Below are positions 21,858 to 34,187 of a DNA stretch of 64,000 nucleotides, in pieces; the first letter of the stretch is position 1; every line of letters starts with the position of its first letter. The stretch covers positions 29,102,227 through 29,166,226 of the forward strand of contig NC_079514.1 of NCBI RefSeq assembly GCF_000801105.2. Direction: 5' to 3'. This DNA comes from Raphanus sativus. Lineage: Eukaryota > Streptophyta > Magnoliopsida > Brassicales > Brassicaceae. Position numbers and translations under genes: made by a program. The notes under the pieces are model-generated. The model did not search any database, was not told the origin of the DNA, and worked only from the letters and a program-made list of their open reading frames with translations.

Positions 21858-24800
21858 AATTTGCAAGTTGACTGGTTTGCAGTGTTACCATATAGGTAAA
21901 TTTGTATTCGTTCGGTACTTTGGTTCGGGGCACTTTTTAGTGTATTTCAGGTTTAAAGATAAACTATATGATTGGATATGGTGAGTTTTTATACTAATGT
22001 TTGCCACTAAATGGCTTTAACATTTTGCAACGTTATAATCTTTATCGATTACAAAATAACGAATACAAATATTAGTTTCTTAAATATATCATCGTTGCTG
22101 AAGAATTAACGTATTACAATTTATTTTAATTATTTTAAAAACTTCATATGCCTAAAAGAAAATTAAACTTTGCGGGTGATATAAATCACTAAAACTAGGT
22201 AGACAACATTAATTGTAAAATACCAAAAAAGGTTTTTTGCTTTTAATTTGTTTACTATTGATTCTCCATAAGTGATTTTATTTTCTACCTCTATAAAATT
22301 GTGTTTTCGTTATTGTTTCTGGTTCACTAATATGAGTTTTTTAACTTATTCTGTGAATCCGATGAATTACATAAGTGTCAATTTAAAAAGATGGACATCT
22401 GTAAAAATTAGTTCCACTCCAGATATATATCTAATAATCAAACTTTTAAAGAAAAATACGACAAACTCTATTCACAAGTTAGTATTCAAATTCAAATATT
22501 AAGGTGTTATAGAATATAAGTGTAGACTCGAAATATAAATTTATATTTAGTATATGTTCACCAGTTTGGTCTAAAAATCATATAATTCCAGAAAAACAAA
22601 ACAAACTACTTATTTTATTGACATACGCTTTTGAGTTTTAGTTACTTAAAAGTATACCCATAAAAATATATATAATACTTTACCATTCTAGTATATGTAA
22701 CTTATTGTATACACTAAGAACTATTTGATTTATTAAATGATAAACCATAAAACTTATAACAAACAATTCAAATCCCTCATTCTTACAACTAGATGCGATG
22801 TCCGCGCTACGCGCGGAAAATGTTCGATGTTTAATGGTTTACGATGAAAAATAGTGAAAATATAATTTTTGGTCAGTTTAACTAATTTTTTAATGGATGA
22901 ATCAAGAAAAAAACTAATTTTACATGGAAATTTTTTTGTATCCATAAGTAATTATATATTATTTAAAATTTATTTAAAGCTTTTCTTTATTTTTGAACAA
23001 TATATTTTATGTTATTAGAATACTTAACAAATTATAAAGTTTAACAACATTCTGACTCTACACACAACCAAAATCAGTCGGGTAAAATACACACATAAAT
23101 ATATGAACATAAATTTAGATACACACATTTTTTTTTAATTAGAACAACATACAAATGCGAACAATACCTATTCTAGCTGGATTAATCTTTGTGAATACTA
23201 ATACAAACGCGACACCTATATACTATAAAAGCTATGGTTTTATTTTTTCAACAATCGTAAGCACAACCTCCAAATATTAATACCAAAGCCAATGACCACT
23301 TCGCTCTAATTCATTGGCTTTGTTTCCACCATATATTGACTTAACGCTCTTTCTTTCTCACTCACCTCATCATATTTCTACTACAATTTTTCAGAAGGAG
23401 AAAGCACAAAAAAAAAAACTCTCCATTTCATGTTATTCGGTGGAACTCTATTTAAAAAACTTTATGAGCTGTGTCTTTCTAAAAAATTATAATCGTAAGG
23501 GTTTGTGCAAATAAAAAATACATAAACAACGAATAATATTTATACTTTATAAGGCCCAATACATGTTTACAACCCGTCTTACGGGCGGGTAATCAAATGC
23601 ACAAAATAATACAAATATGTTTAAAGTTTAAATCAATTTTTTTATTTATTTTTAATTATAATGTTTGCTATTTGTACTACAAATCCTTTTTAGAAATTAG
23701 ATATTTGTTACTATATTAAAAATTCGTAAAAGAATATAATTATTATTTTTAAAAATTATTAAATTTAATAGATTTAATACATTTCTCTTATATTTTATAA
23801 CTTAAATAATTCAAAAAAGAAAAGCCAATTTATTATCTTATAAAAAGCAAGTAGCATAAAGTATGATATTAATTGTTACTGTTTAATATTTATAAATAAC
23901 ATGTTAGGTTATATAGATGTGTTATTATATTTGAGACAAATAAATTTATGTTGTTTTTATGTTTCTTTAAATCCATATCAACAAAATATAAAAAAATGAA
24001 TTCCCAACTATTTTTCTAACCCCGAAAAAATAACAGAAAGCCATAACTATTTGATGTATTGTTAGTTATAAAAATTATTTATGAAGAATTTGATGTATTG
24101 TTAATATATAAGATTATTTGACTACGCCCGTATATTTTCCTATATACTTTAATTGAATTTAAGTTAGTTTTGAATTTGTATTTGAGTTTATATATTTTAT
24201 ACTTGGACTGATAATACTATATAAATTATTAGATATTATTGTATTTTTGTCTTGTTTTTGGTGACTACAAATTGGAAATTATTAAAATTCACAGTTTTTC
24301 TTTTCAAAATAAAAAGACATATAAACTGGTAAGCAAGTTTATAAAATACAGAAATTTATTCTCATTTAAAGCTCTGTTATTCTTTTCTTTTTTACTTGAG
24401 TTTTATATGAAAATATAGTTAAATTAATATATAGTTCAAACTTTGTTTTAATTTTAAAATCAATCAACATGCATTTTTAACTTTCGATAATTTATTATTT
24501 GGTTATAAAATTTGTATATGAATATGTTCTTATGTCAAATACTTTTGTTAACATGTAGCAAAACATATTCGATAGAAAAGATTAAGAAAATATAATAAAA
24601 TTCCATTAGATTCCATTTTCCTCTTTTTATGAGCTTTTGTTAGCTGCCAAAACATGTTTCTACGACTAACGAACGTATTTTTTCAGAAGAAACCCTGAAA
24701 TTTTGTAGAAATTTATTTTAAAAAAATAAAAATCTATATAAAATGTACATGGAATCGGATGCATATTTTATTATCTAATTTTTTATGATACTGTTTCTCT

Positions 24801-26369
24801 CTAGGGTTGGATTTTTCTATAATATTTATTTTAAATTCTAATTTCTATTTATTTCAGTATTATATATACATATACATATTAGTATTATTACAACACAAAT
24901 CATTAGACAATTTTCGAAAAATGTAGGTTTAAATATTTTTTGTCTAACAGATTTGAATCTTTGCCACTCAAAATTTGTTATTTTCTATTATTGAAAATTA
25001 TGTATCTCGTAATGAAAAATATATAAAATAATTCAAGCTTAGTTTAATCTGAATATTTTATCCTACTTATATAAGTTTATGTACAATAAATATTACATGT
25101 ACATTTTGTTTGAGTTTTATTTTGGTTTTAGAACCATTTAATTTATAACTTCAAGGATATTAGGAAATTTATTTTTAAATATTTTTTCAAGTGGGTGCTT
25201 ACTGAGAAAATATAAATAACTATGCTCAAACAACACGATCATACCTGAGACTATTGACAGGTCATAGATTGGGTTCAATGCATTAGATATAATCGTATAA
25301 TGGACAAAGAAACCAGAACGCATTAGGAGTGAGCACTTCTGTCATTTTTTTTTTCACTTGCATGGTCTATATTGACTTTTGAGCCTTACATGACATTTGT
25401 TATTTTCAGTAAGCTAGCATTGGGATAACAACAGTGAATTACTGACATGGATGCACAGGAAATGAAAGTTTTTAGCTTCTATGAGTTTGATGCTTCCAAT
25501 TTGCTGTTACAATTTAGCCGACGTTTTAATTCTTCTCCTTTTAGTATCATTCCTCTTTTCTAACACAGTTATGTTCTTGCTACAAAATATAATGAAGTCT
25601 TGTAAGAAACTCAAGTGTGAATGACTAATTATGGAGTTCCTAGAGTTCTTCTCTTTTCTTGTCCCATGCGCTTTTATTTTGTATATCACTTTGTTTCATG
25701 TAGATCTATTCTTTCTCTCTGTGCACAACATGTTTACAGCTTAAATCCACATTATATTTGCCGCTTTAAAACACTTACAAAATTTTGAATGAAATAGTTA
25801 CTCTTTAAGGTGTGATGTTCTATCTTCCTGTTTATCTACACCTTATATATTATCTTTGATACTTATGCCCACCATTCAACTGCACATTATATTTGAATAT
25901 TTATTTCGCAATAACAAAAATGGAACATAACGTTAAAGTAGTTAAGATTATCTCCACATTTTTTATGTTTTACTGAGAGTTGTAAAACAGTTCTCTCTGT
26001 TTGTATAAACCAAGAAGGCACATTATCAGATGTTGGCTTCGGAAAGTCCTTGTGTTCCTGGGAAAAATAAATAGAAGCCAGCAAAAAATGGTTTCAACTA
26101 AACTACCGGATGCTTGGTGTGCCACAGGTTTCGCTAAACCAGACAATGAAGCATGAGAATCAGCTGAATAACTTACAAAGTTAGAATTGATTGAAGACAC
26201 TATGAGTTCTCTGAAATTTAATTTTTTTATTAAATAGAATGAAGATAACATGGAAAACAAACGAAGCAAAAAGAAACAAAGATATGTAAGCATCTTTTAG
26301 CACAACGATCAAATTTCTATCTGTATCTTGGTGTTGCTTCTCTTTTCATCCTAGGATGCTCCAAACTCT

Positions 26370-26768
26370 TCTGAGATTTTAAAATAGTTACTGATCTACA
26401 TTTCTTCATCTGTATACGTTCATTGAGAACACAATCTGTATCATGAACAAAATAATCTATATGTGAACTGATGAACACAACCTGTGTCAATAGTGAAAGA
26501 GTTTAACTTACTTCCAGCCAAGTTCTTTCTCAGTTCTCTCTGTTGAAGCATAAACTGCAGTTGCATCTCCTGGCCTTCTCGGACAAAGCTTGATAGGTAT
26601 TTTCTGCAAAATATGCTATTTGTTTCAACCAACTTTATACCACAGAAACATTCAAGAGACATTTTAATTTCACTCAGCGCTATGTTTACCTTGCCAGAAG
26701 CTTTTTTAAAAGCAGCAACCAATTCTAACACAGACGTTCCTCGTCCAGTCCCTTGATTGTAAGCAGTA
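26370..26768 (-). pseudogene. Captured UDP-glucose 4-epimerase (UGE) 3' exons inside the Helitron
   Basis: Two exons with intact splice sites are clear. Positions 26690-26768 encode [21 protein letters not shown] up to the donor AAG|GTAAAC. Positions 26512-26603 encode [20 protein letters not shown]...EKELGWK between TTGCAG and GTAAGTT. A damaged trace of the last exon (GAAGAAATGT...AGATCAGT, matching the EEMCRDQW region) is near 26375-26400. The product interconverts UDP-glucose and UDP-galactose. Only the C-terminal fifth or so is present, and the NAD-binding and catalytic YxxxK parts are absent. It cannot make enzyme, but transcripts could produce small RNAs against the parent gene (inference). 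Confidence 0.8.
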
Positions 26769-27054
26769 CAGGAAAGTGAATCTATGAGAAGATACCTTCT
26801 TGAACTTCTTCGCCTGAATTGCCTTCAAACCTGAGAGAATCTCCGATCTAAAATGACGAATCTCTGATCTCATCACCACCATTTATTCTGTCCTCTCTCA
26901 CTATCTATTGCTCTCACATACTCTCTGCCGCTCAGATACAATGTAAAAACAAATTAACGAAACAATAGTTTATCATGATCAATCAAGCAAGCTCAAAGAT
27001 GGAGTCCAAGAAGAGAAATAAGATAATGAAATTTGAGCATTAGCTAATTTCGTG

Positions 27055-27141
27055 GGGACCCAGAGAGATATCTCTGAAGAACATCACCTTTTCATCAGAG
27101 GCGGATGAGACAGGGGACTTCCCATTCGGTTTCGTCGCCAT
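27055..27141 (-). pseudogene. Possible captured first exon of an RPA-like (DUF223, OB-fold) gene
   Basis: An ATG at 27141 in a plant-like leader (ACCCTAGAAATTG upstream) opens MATKPNGKSPVSSASDEKV then MFFRDISLGPHE. That resembles the start of plant DUF223/replication-protein-A-like proteins. The frame then stops within three codons, so only an exon fragment is present. Confidence 0.4.
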
Positions 27142-27770
27142 GGTTGAGATTTGAGCAATTTCTAGGGTTTGTGTTTGTACAAAGATAAGAGGATCAGTAT
27201 ATAAAGGAAAGGAAAATAGCTAGGGAGATGAAACGAAAACATAAAGACGAAATTTATTTATGAAATAAAAGAGGAGTTTCGTTTGCGTAGAAGTGGATCG
27301 ATCAGAGCTCAGTCTCTAGGGTTTGAAGCGGAGAAGATGAAGAGGGAGAGGGGAAGATCCTCGTGATCGGTCGTCCATTTCCTTTTGTTTTCTAGATTTC
27401 AGAAAATAAAAAAAATAATGAAAAATGAAGTCCACATGCAATTGAATTACAAATAAAGCCCACAGTCTAAATAATAGATAAACCTGAAGCCCAGATATTA
27501 GAGCCACAGTCTGATGTGGAGAAATAAAATGAGCTGATTGGGTAATTTTTTCTGCACACGTAGAAAGTCCCATAGAGCTTCATATTCTCATTTTAGTAGT
27601 GTAATAGATTATAATAGCTAGCTAGTACATCAGAGAGAAAAAAATATTAGAAGAATGATCAAATCTCTCATTTTTTGAACAAACTCAAAAGGAGCTAATT
27701 GAAATATTGTTATGATATTTCATTAAAAACTTTATAGAATAAAAATCAAGATTAAATTATTTAATCTTAA

Positions 27771-27777
<7 letters not shown>

Positions 27778-27818
<41 letters not shown>
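27778..27818. repeat. (TA)n microsatellite
   Basis: About 20 uninterrupted TA dinucleotides, present in copy 1 of the tandem duplication and absent from copy 2. Confidence 0.97.
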
Positions 27819-27821
<3 letters not shown>

Positions 27822-28598
27822 GTATAGTGCTTCCAATATAAAAAATCACTTCAATTTGATGAAGTGTATTTATGGGATTATAAGGATCAATAACATATTA
27901 GAATCTATCTGTTTAAAAAATAATTTATATACATAAAAGTATATTCATTAGAGTAAGCACATAAATCAAGACGAATACCTTTTGTTTATTTACAATCATG
28001 TTTTTGGTAAATAAAACAAAACAATCATTTTATTTATTTTACATGATATATATATGTATGTATATTTTAATATAAATATTTATTATTGACATTTTCTACT
28101 CATATGATTTGATTAATATTTGTGTATTTGTTGTTACAAAAATCTGAACCGCTAATCACAAAAATTTAAATGTGAGATTTTTCAATACAAATTTTAAAAT
28201 TAAAATATTAAGATGTCAATAATTTTTCAATTCAAATTTTTAAATTCACATATTTATATATTTTTTTTAATTTAGATGATATATATTAAACGAATATCTA
28301 TTAATGTGACTTTATATTCCGACGATTTATGATCATTTGTATTTTGTTTGGACAAAAAACAAATAAACTATCGATCACAAATTATTCTTTTATTATATTT
28401 TTTACCATCTTTAATAATTTATAGTTGTTTTAAAAAAATTCAAAATATAATACATAACAAAAAATTTATTTTTTTATTATATTTTTAATGTGATTGTTGA
28501 ATTTTTAATAATATAAACCGAATGTAATTACTATCAATGAACAGGGATACGTCCCAATGTTAAAAACGATCTTGCTCTGAATCGAGTTAGAGCAACCT

Positions 28599-28643
28599 AA
28601 CCCAAATTAGTTTTTTTTTTTGGTAAACTAACCATATTAGTTT
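28599..28643 (-). mobile_element. Ultra-short poly(A) retroposon, similar to 16086-16136
   Basis: ACC[CAA/AT]ATTAGTTT-type flanks (about 28599-28613 and 28631-28643, imperfect) enclose a T-run and GGTAAACT. On the minus strand this is AGTTTACC plus poly(A), nearly the same 3' tail as at 16101-16121. Confidence 0.5.
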
Positions 28644-28704
28644 GTGCCAAGGGAGACCAAATTTCAATCCGACCCATTCCAGTATCAAAATATATTTGTG
28701 ATGT

Positions 28705-29010
28705 GGAAGCTCCTTTGGTCCAGTGGTTTGACTAAGGGTTCAATTGCTTCTACACCCAGAAGTCTAGGGTTCAAACCCAGAAAATACCAAATTATGCAGA
28801 TTATGGAGAAACGGGTTACAGGAGATCTTCGGCTTGGTGTAGGGCGTACCATCGAACATGAATCTCATAGGACGGCTCAGAATGGTGCAGTCAGACGTGT
28901 ATTCTCACTGGGTGGTAGAATTGTCGGCTGTAAAATCGTCTTTATAATATTCTCATCATTGTAATAGCATAATTAATTGATAATAATCGATTCAGACGTT
29001 CAAAAAAAGT
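28705..29010 (+). mobile_element. tRNA-derived SINE, about 305 bp, with 14-bp target duplication
   Basis: It has a pol III box A-like TGGTCCAGTGGTTTGACTAA and box B GGGTTCAAACCC, a unique body and a short A-run. TATATTTGTG[A/G]TGT flanks it (28691-28704 and 29012-29025). The second copy of the tandem duplication has one uninterrupted TATATTTGTGGTGT at 35941-35954, an empty site. A related copy lies at 38915-39185 on the other strand. Confidence 0.85.
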
Positions 29011-29055
29011 ATATATTTGTGGTGTAAGTAACCTAGCTAGCTCATACTAGTTTAG

Positions 29056-29441
29056 TGATGTTTTTTTTCCGGAAAAAGGCATTCTATTTAAAAAAAAATA
29101 CAAAAGGCTTCAGCCTAGACAGGCAGTTTTGTGGGCCTTGCCCATTGTTTTACATAATTGAACCACAGCAGACAAATTGTAAAAAAGAAGAGAGACGATT
29201 CAGTCATCAGTTGCGTTGATGCCAAAGTTGGAAATGCAAAGAAGAGAGAGACTTGGTGATGAAGCTCTGATGGCTACAATTTTTGTTTTGATGTAAGCTT
29301 CAATGATCAACAGCGGTGATAGAGTCTGGCGAGCATTGTGTTATGTCCATATGTTTTAGATCGTGCTCTGCCAGGCGAAGAGACAGGGGAGTTTTGCATG
29401 CCTTGGTTCCGATTGAAGTTTCAGTTTCGCGACCGGCTTTC
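29056..29441 (-). mobile_element. LINE 3' end remnant, cut by the Copia element
   Basis: On the minus strand it reads through a degraded ORF2 tail into GGCTGAAGCCTTTTGTATTT and an A-rich 3' terminus. It matches 35970-36368 closely. The match stops exactly at 29441, where the Copia LTR starts. Confidence 0.7.
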
Positions 29442-29704
29442 TGTTGACTTAAGCTTAAACATAAAGCTAACTTAGTGTGCAAGTAATAAAGACCTAATCC
29501 TAATGTGTTGAGGATTTGTTTGTGTTATAGGATTAGGATAGACTTATCTATAAGCTATATATATGATGATGTCGATGAGGAGTCAAGTTGTGACTTTCAT
29601 ATAGCTTTTGTGTGATTGATACATTGTGTTTGAGTGATTGAATAAGAGAAGGAATTCTTATTATTTTGCTTGAGTCTTTACATTAGTTTGCTTGTGATTT
29701 TATA
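29442..29704 (+). repeat. Copia 5' LTR
   Basis: 263 bp starting TGTTGACTT. The first 97 bp correspond to the truncated 3' LTR. The end is inferred from its position two bases before the primer-binding site. Confidence 0.75.
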
Positions 29705-29706
29705 TT

Positions 29707-29718
29707 TGGTATCAGAGC
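29707..29718 (+). other. Primer-binding site (initiator tRNA-Met type)
   Basis: TGGTATCAGAGC lies two bases past the 5' LTR, the same primer class as in the first Copia element of the window. Confidence 0.88.
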
Positions 29719-29756
29719 CAATACAAGAATCTTTCAAAGCTTGCTAATACATAACT

Positions 29757-32700
29757 ATGGCGGAAGTAAAAGAGGAATCCACCTCTAACAAGGAAACAGG
29801 ACCAACCTCCGTGAAGTTTCCGATGTTGACTACAACTAACTACACAGTTTGGTGCATGAAGATGAAGATTGCGTTGAAGGTAAGTGAAGTCTGGGAAACA
29901 ATTGATCCAGGGATCAAGGACGAGAAGAAAAACAACATGGCAATAGCTTTTCTCTTCCAATCTATACCAGAAGCACTTGTCCTGCAAGTTGGAGATTTGG
30001 AAACAGCTAAAGGAGTATGGGATGCAATAAAAGCTAGACATCTAGGTGCTGAAAGGGTTAAAGAAGCAAGATTATGCACCCTTATGTCTGAGTTTGATAA
30101 GTTAAAGATGAAAGATGGAGATACTATTGATGCCTTTGTTGGAAAGTTATCTGAGATTTCATCTAAAGCATCTGCACTAGGAGAAATAATTGAGGAACCG
30201 AAGATTGTTAAGAAATTCCTTAAGTCTCTACCTAGGAAGAGATACATTCAGATAGTAGCTTCCATTGAGCAGATGCTAGACCTAAAAACTACAACATTTG
30301 AGGATATCGTGGGAAGATTGAAAGTATACGAAGAAAGAATTAGCGAGGAAGATGATGAAGCAAACGACGACCAGACTAAACTCATGTATGCTGATACTCC
30401 GCATGAGAACTATGGTGGATACAACAATAATGGACGTGGACGTGGACGGAACAGTAGAGGATCATGGAGAGGAAGAGGTCGTGGTCGTCAAAGTGCGTTT
30501 CAATCTCAAAGAGAAGCTTACCGACAACGAGCAAGTGGAGATATCTCTCACATTACTTGTTTCCGGTGTGATAAACTTGGTCACTATGCATCTGACTGTC
30601 CAGATAAGCAACTTAAGCTTCAAGAAACGACTGAGAAGAAGGACGAGGATACTCAAGAAGCAGATGAACTGATGATGAACGAAGTGGTTTATCTTAATGA
30701 GAACAAAGTGAACCCAACAACCTTTGAAGCTGACTCTGATGAGATGAATGTGTGGTACCTAGACAACGGCGCCAGCAACCACATGAGTGGAACTCGTGTG
30801 TTCTTCTGTGATCTTGATGAGACCATCACTGGTATGGTCCGTTTCGGAGATGACTCTCGAATTGACATAAAAGGAAGAGGCTCGATTAGGTTTATATTCA
30901 AAGGTGGTGTGAAGAAAGTGCTGAATAATGTTTACTATATTCCGGGTTTGAAGAGCAATATAGTGAGTTTGGGGCAAGCTACTGAGGTTGGATGCGAAGT
31001 ACAGATGAAAGCTGAGACGTTGACTCTGTTTGATCGCAACGGTGACGTGATGGTGAAGACAACTCGATCCAAGAACAGACTATACAAAGTCGTGTTACAG
31101 TCCGATCAAACCCTCTGCTTACACACATCTTCAGCAGGTACATCGACGATGTGGCATGCTCGTTTGGGCCATATCAATAAGGAGAAGATGAAGATGATGA
31201 TCAACAAAGATATAGTTGGTGGATTACCTAATATCACAGTTGAAGATGAAACATGTGTGTCGTGTCTACGCGGAAAGCAAACGAGGAGATCGTTTCCAAA
31301 ATCAACTTCGTATAGAGCATCTGAGGTACTTGAGCTAGTCCATGGTGACCTATGTGGACCCATATCACCGATGACACCAGCTCAGAAACGATACGTATTT
31401 GTACTCATTGATGACCATACTAGATACATGTGGACAATTTTGATGAGAGAAAAATCTGAAGCGTTTGAGAAGTTTAAAATTTTCAAGAAGCTGGTGGAAC
31501 AAGAAACTCAAAGAAAGATTAAAACTTTTCGAACAGATAGAGGCGGTGAATTCCTGTCTAACGAGTTTAAAGCTTATTGTGATAGGAGTGGAATCAAGCG
31601 TCATCTCACAGCTCCTTACACTCCGCAGCAAAACGGAGTGGTAGAACGACGCAATCGAACACTTTTGGAGATGACAAGAAGCATCTTAAAGCATATGACT
31701 ATACCAAACGAGTTCTGGGGAGAAGCGGTGAGACATTCCACATATCTTATTAATAGAGTTACAACGAGATCACTTGATGGAACAACTCCATATGAGGCTC
31801 TACGAGGACGAAAACCAAACCTGAGTCATCTACATGTATTTGGCTGCGTATGTTACGCAAGAACTGAAGCTGCAGGAAGGAAAAAGCTAGACGACAGATC
31901 AAGAGAACTCGTACACTTGGGAACGGAACCTGGTTCCAAAGCTTATCGTCTACTTGATCCTACAACTAGGAGAATCGTAGTGAGCAGAGATGTTTGGTTC
32001 GCGAAAACAGAGCATGGAACTGGAACAGAGTAAATAAAACAGAGGAAACAGAGCATGGATGAGAGTTAATCGTTAGAACTAAGCGAGTGAATGAAACAAA
32101 TGAGCAAGAAGAAACTGTGAACAATGACATCTATGATATTGGTGAAGACGAAGAAGAACTTGATGGTGAAGACGAAGACGAACTTGATGATGAAAACGAA
32201 GGAAACATACAACCACAAGTGAGGAGATCACAAAGAATAACTACTAAACCGTCGTATCTAGATGACTACGTTATTCTCGCAGAGATAGAGTGTGAACGAC
32301 TACTGATGCTCGTGAACGATGAACCATACGACTTTGGAGAAGCCAAGAATTTGAAAGTATGGGTTGATGCGTGTGAAGATGAGCTTTTCTCTATAGAAAA
32401 GAACAATACATGGGTGCTTGTTGAGTTGCCAAAAGGAGTGAAGCCGATTGGGCTTAAATGGATATTCAAGATTAAGTGTAACGCCGATGGCAGCATCAGC
32501 AAGTATAAAGCAAGATTAGTAGCAAAGGGTTATGTTCAAAGACATGGCGTTGATTATGATGAAGTATTTGCTCCGGTGGCGCGCATTGAGACGATACGGT
32601 TGATCATCTCTATTGCTGCATCTAATGGATGGGAAGTTCACCATTTAGACGTCAAAACGGCTTTTCTACATGGTGAGTTAAAAGAAGAAGTGTTCGTAGA

Positions 32701-33887
32701 ACAGCCAGAAGGTTTTGTTGTGAAGGGACAAGAACACAAAGTGTACCGACTAAAGAGAGCTCTCTATGGTTTACGTCAGGCTCCTAGAGCCTGGAGCATC
32801 AAACTAAATCAGGTACTACGAGAACTGAAGTTTCAGAGATGCTCTAAGGAGCCCTCGTTGTATCGAAAGTAGAAGAATGGAGATCTTCTTGTCGTAGTGG
32901 TATATGTAGATGATCTACTTGTGACTGGATCATCACTCAAGCTCATATTGGAGTTTAAAGAAGAGATGTCGAGGAAATTTTAGATGAGTGATCTTGGCAA
33001 GCTAACCTACTATTTAGGTATAGAGGTTCATCAAAGCAACAATGGTATTATCTTGAAACAAGACCGATATGCGCGCAAGATACTTGAAGAGTGTGGAATT
33101 AGCTCGTGTAATGCAACACTTGTTCCGATGGAGATAAATGCAGCTTTCTCTAAAGCTAATAAAGAAAACAAGATAGATGCAGGGCAGTACCGACGCAGCA
33201 TAGGCTGTCTCTGATACCTGTTGCACACACGACCTGACTTGTCGTACAGTGTAGGAGTACTCAGTCGTTATATGCAAGATCCGAGAGAGTCTCACGGAGC
33301 CGCTTTGAAACAGATATTAAGATATCTACGAGGAACCTGCACTCTTGGTCTTTGGTTTAAGCGTGGAAGAGGACTAAAACTAGAAGGTTTCAGTGATAGT
33401 TCTCACAACGTTGATGCTGATGATGGGAAGAGTACGACGGGCCATATATTCTACTTGGTGTTCGACAAAACAAGACGTGGTAGCTCTATCTAGTTGTGAG
33501 GCGGAGTTTATGGCCACTACGGAGGCTGCGGAACAGGCAATTTGGTTACAAAAATAGCTAAGTGAAGTTACAGGTAAGGCTTGCGAACGAGTGGTCATTC
33601 GAGTGGATAACAAGTCTGCTATTGCTCTGACTAAAAATCCTGTTTTTCATGGTCGGAGTAAACATATACATAGACGGTTTCACTTCATTCGAGAGTGTGT
33701 TGAAAATGAGTTGGTTGAAGTCGAGCATATACCGGGAACAGAACAAAAGGTAGAAATTCTTACAAAGGCGCTTGGAAGAACCAAGTTTAAAGAGATGAGA
33801 GAACTGATCGGAGTTCAAGATGTGAGTGAAGAAAGGTTTAAGCTTAAGGGGGAGAATGTTGACTTAAGCTTAAACATAAAGCTAACT
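29757..33887 (+). pseudogene. Copia gag-pol with several premature stops and a frameshift
   Basis: The first 758 codons (29757-32033) are open. They cover Gag, the zinc knuckle CFRCDKLGHYASDC (about residue 268), protease WYLDNGASNH (about 332) and an integrase with its three acidic residues in place (HGDLCGP, RTDRGGEF, VVERRNRT). After a stop at 32031 the RT continues in 32087-32872 ([20 protein letters not shown]), then YVDDLL near 32909, then RNase H pieces. Stops at 32870, 32981 and 33212 replace codons that are sense in relatives. Two of these fit C-to-T change (CAG to TAG, CGA to TGA), as expected of methylated transposons (inference). A short deletion near 33455 shifts frame before SSCEAEF. 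It is dead. Confidence 0.93.
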
Positions 33888-33968
33888 TAGTGTGCAAGTA
33901 ATAAAGACCTAATCCTAATGTGTTGAATCCTAATGTGTTGAGGATTTGTTTGTGTTATAGGATTAGGA
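33857..33968 (+). repeat. Truncated Copia 3' LTR
   Basis: It begins TGTTGACTTAAGC directly after the purine tract and matches the 5' LTR for about 97 bp, with one extra 15-bp unit (AATCCTAATGTGTTG twice). It stops where the 5' LTR would continue TAGACTTATC. The junction forms GGATTAGG-A-CCTAATCC, an 8-bp inverted repeat. Confidence 0.85.
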
Positions 33969-34015
33969 CCTAATCCCAGTTTTACGAATAACTTGCACGT
34001 TAATTAAGGATATGG

Positions 34016-34187
34016 TGCATATGACATTCTCACATCAAGAAGTCTCTTCCGTTATGGTCATCACATAAGTATCTGTCCATCAACACTGTGGGAAGGACGA
34101 TATGAGAGCTTCCTTAATCCTGTAGTAGAATGTGCAGTGTGTCTAATAGTACCATCTCGCTCCCTACAACACTTTGGCCAAACTATA
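34016..34187. repeat. 172-bp direct repeat closing copy 1
   Basis: It matches 36724-36895 almost exactly, starting TGCATATGACAT and ending GGCCAAACTATA. It marks the end of each tandem unit. Confidence 0.92.

Larger units (their letters stand above)
22789..27608 (-). mobile_element. Helitron of 4820 bp with captured gene fragments; empty site known from the duplicate
   Basis: On the minus strand it begins TCTATTACACTACTAAAATG (27608) and ends with hairpin TCCGCGCGTAGCGCGGA, then CATCGCATCTAG (22792-22789). Copy 2 of the tandem duplication reads CTTACAA|TTATAATAGC at 35123/35124 with nothing between, which fixes both borders to the base and places the insertion between A and T. There is no Rep/helicase frame, so it is non-autonomous. 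It carries UDP-glucose epimerase exons and a possible RPA-like first exon. A second GC hairpin (CCCGTCTTACGGGCGGG) at about 23574-23590 suggests an older nested terminus. The rest, 22830-26300, is AT-rich without recognisable genes. Confidence 0.93.
29442..33968 (+). mobile_element. Decayed Ty1/Copia element with a truncated 3' LTR
   Basis: The left LTR is about 29442-29704 (TGTTGACTT...TTTATA, with the usual terminal CA apparently changed). A primer-binding site TGGTATCAGAGC follows at 29707-29718. A purine tract AAGGGGGAGAA (33846-33856) precedes the right LTR, of which only 112 bp remain (33857-33968), including a 15-bp internal tandem duplication. No target duplication can be recovered because the right flank was deleted. 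Confidence 0.92.
21858..34187. repeat. Tandem duplication, copy 1 (enlarged by insertions)
   Basis: The segments 21858-22788, 27609-29441 and 34016-34187 match in the same order the contiguous block 34188-36895. Identity is roughly nine bases in ten where I compared. The intervening sequence is a Helitron (22789-27608), a SINE (28705-29010), about 300 bp of extra DNA near 28320-28670, and a Copia element (29442-33968) that also removed adjoining unit sequence. Both unit copies end in the same 172-bp block. Confidence 0.85.

Noticed and set aside
28705..29010. 106-codon frame at 28644-28964
   Set aside because: It overlaps the SINE almost entirely and has no protein-like features.
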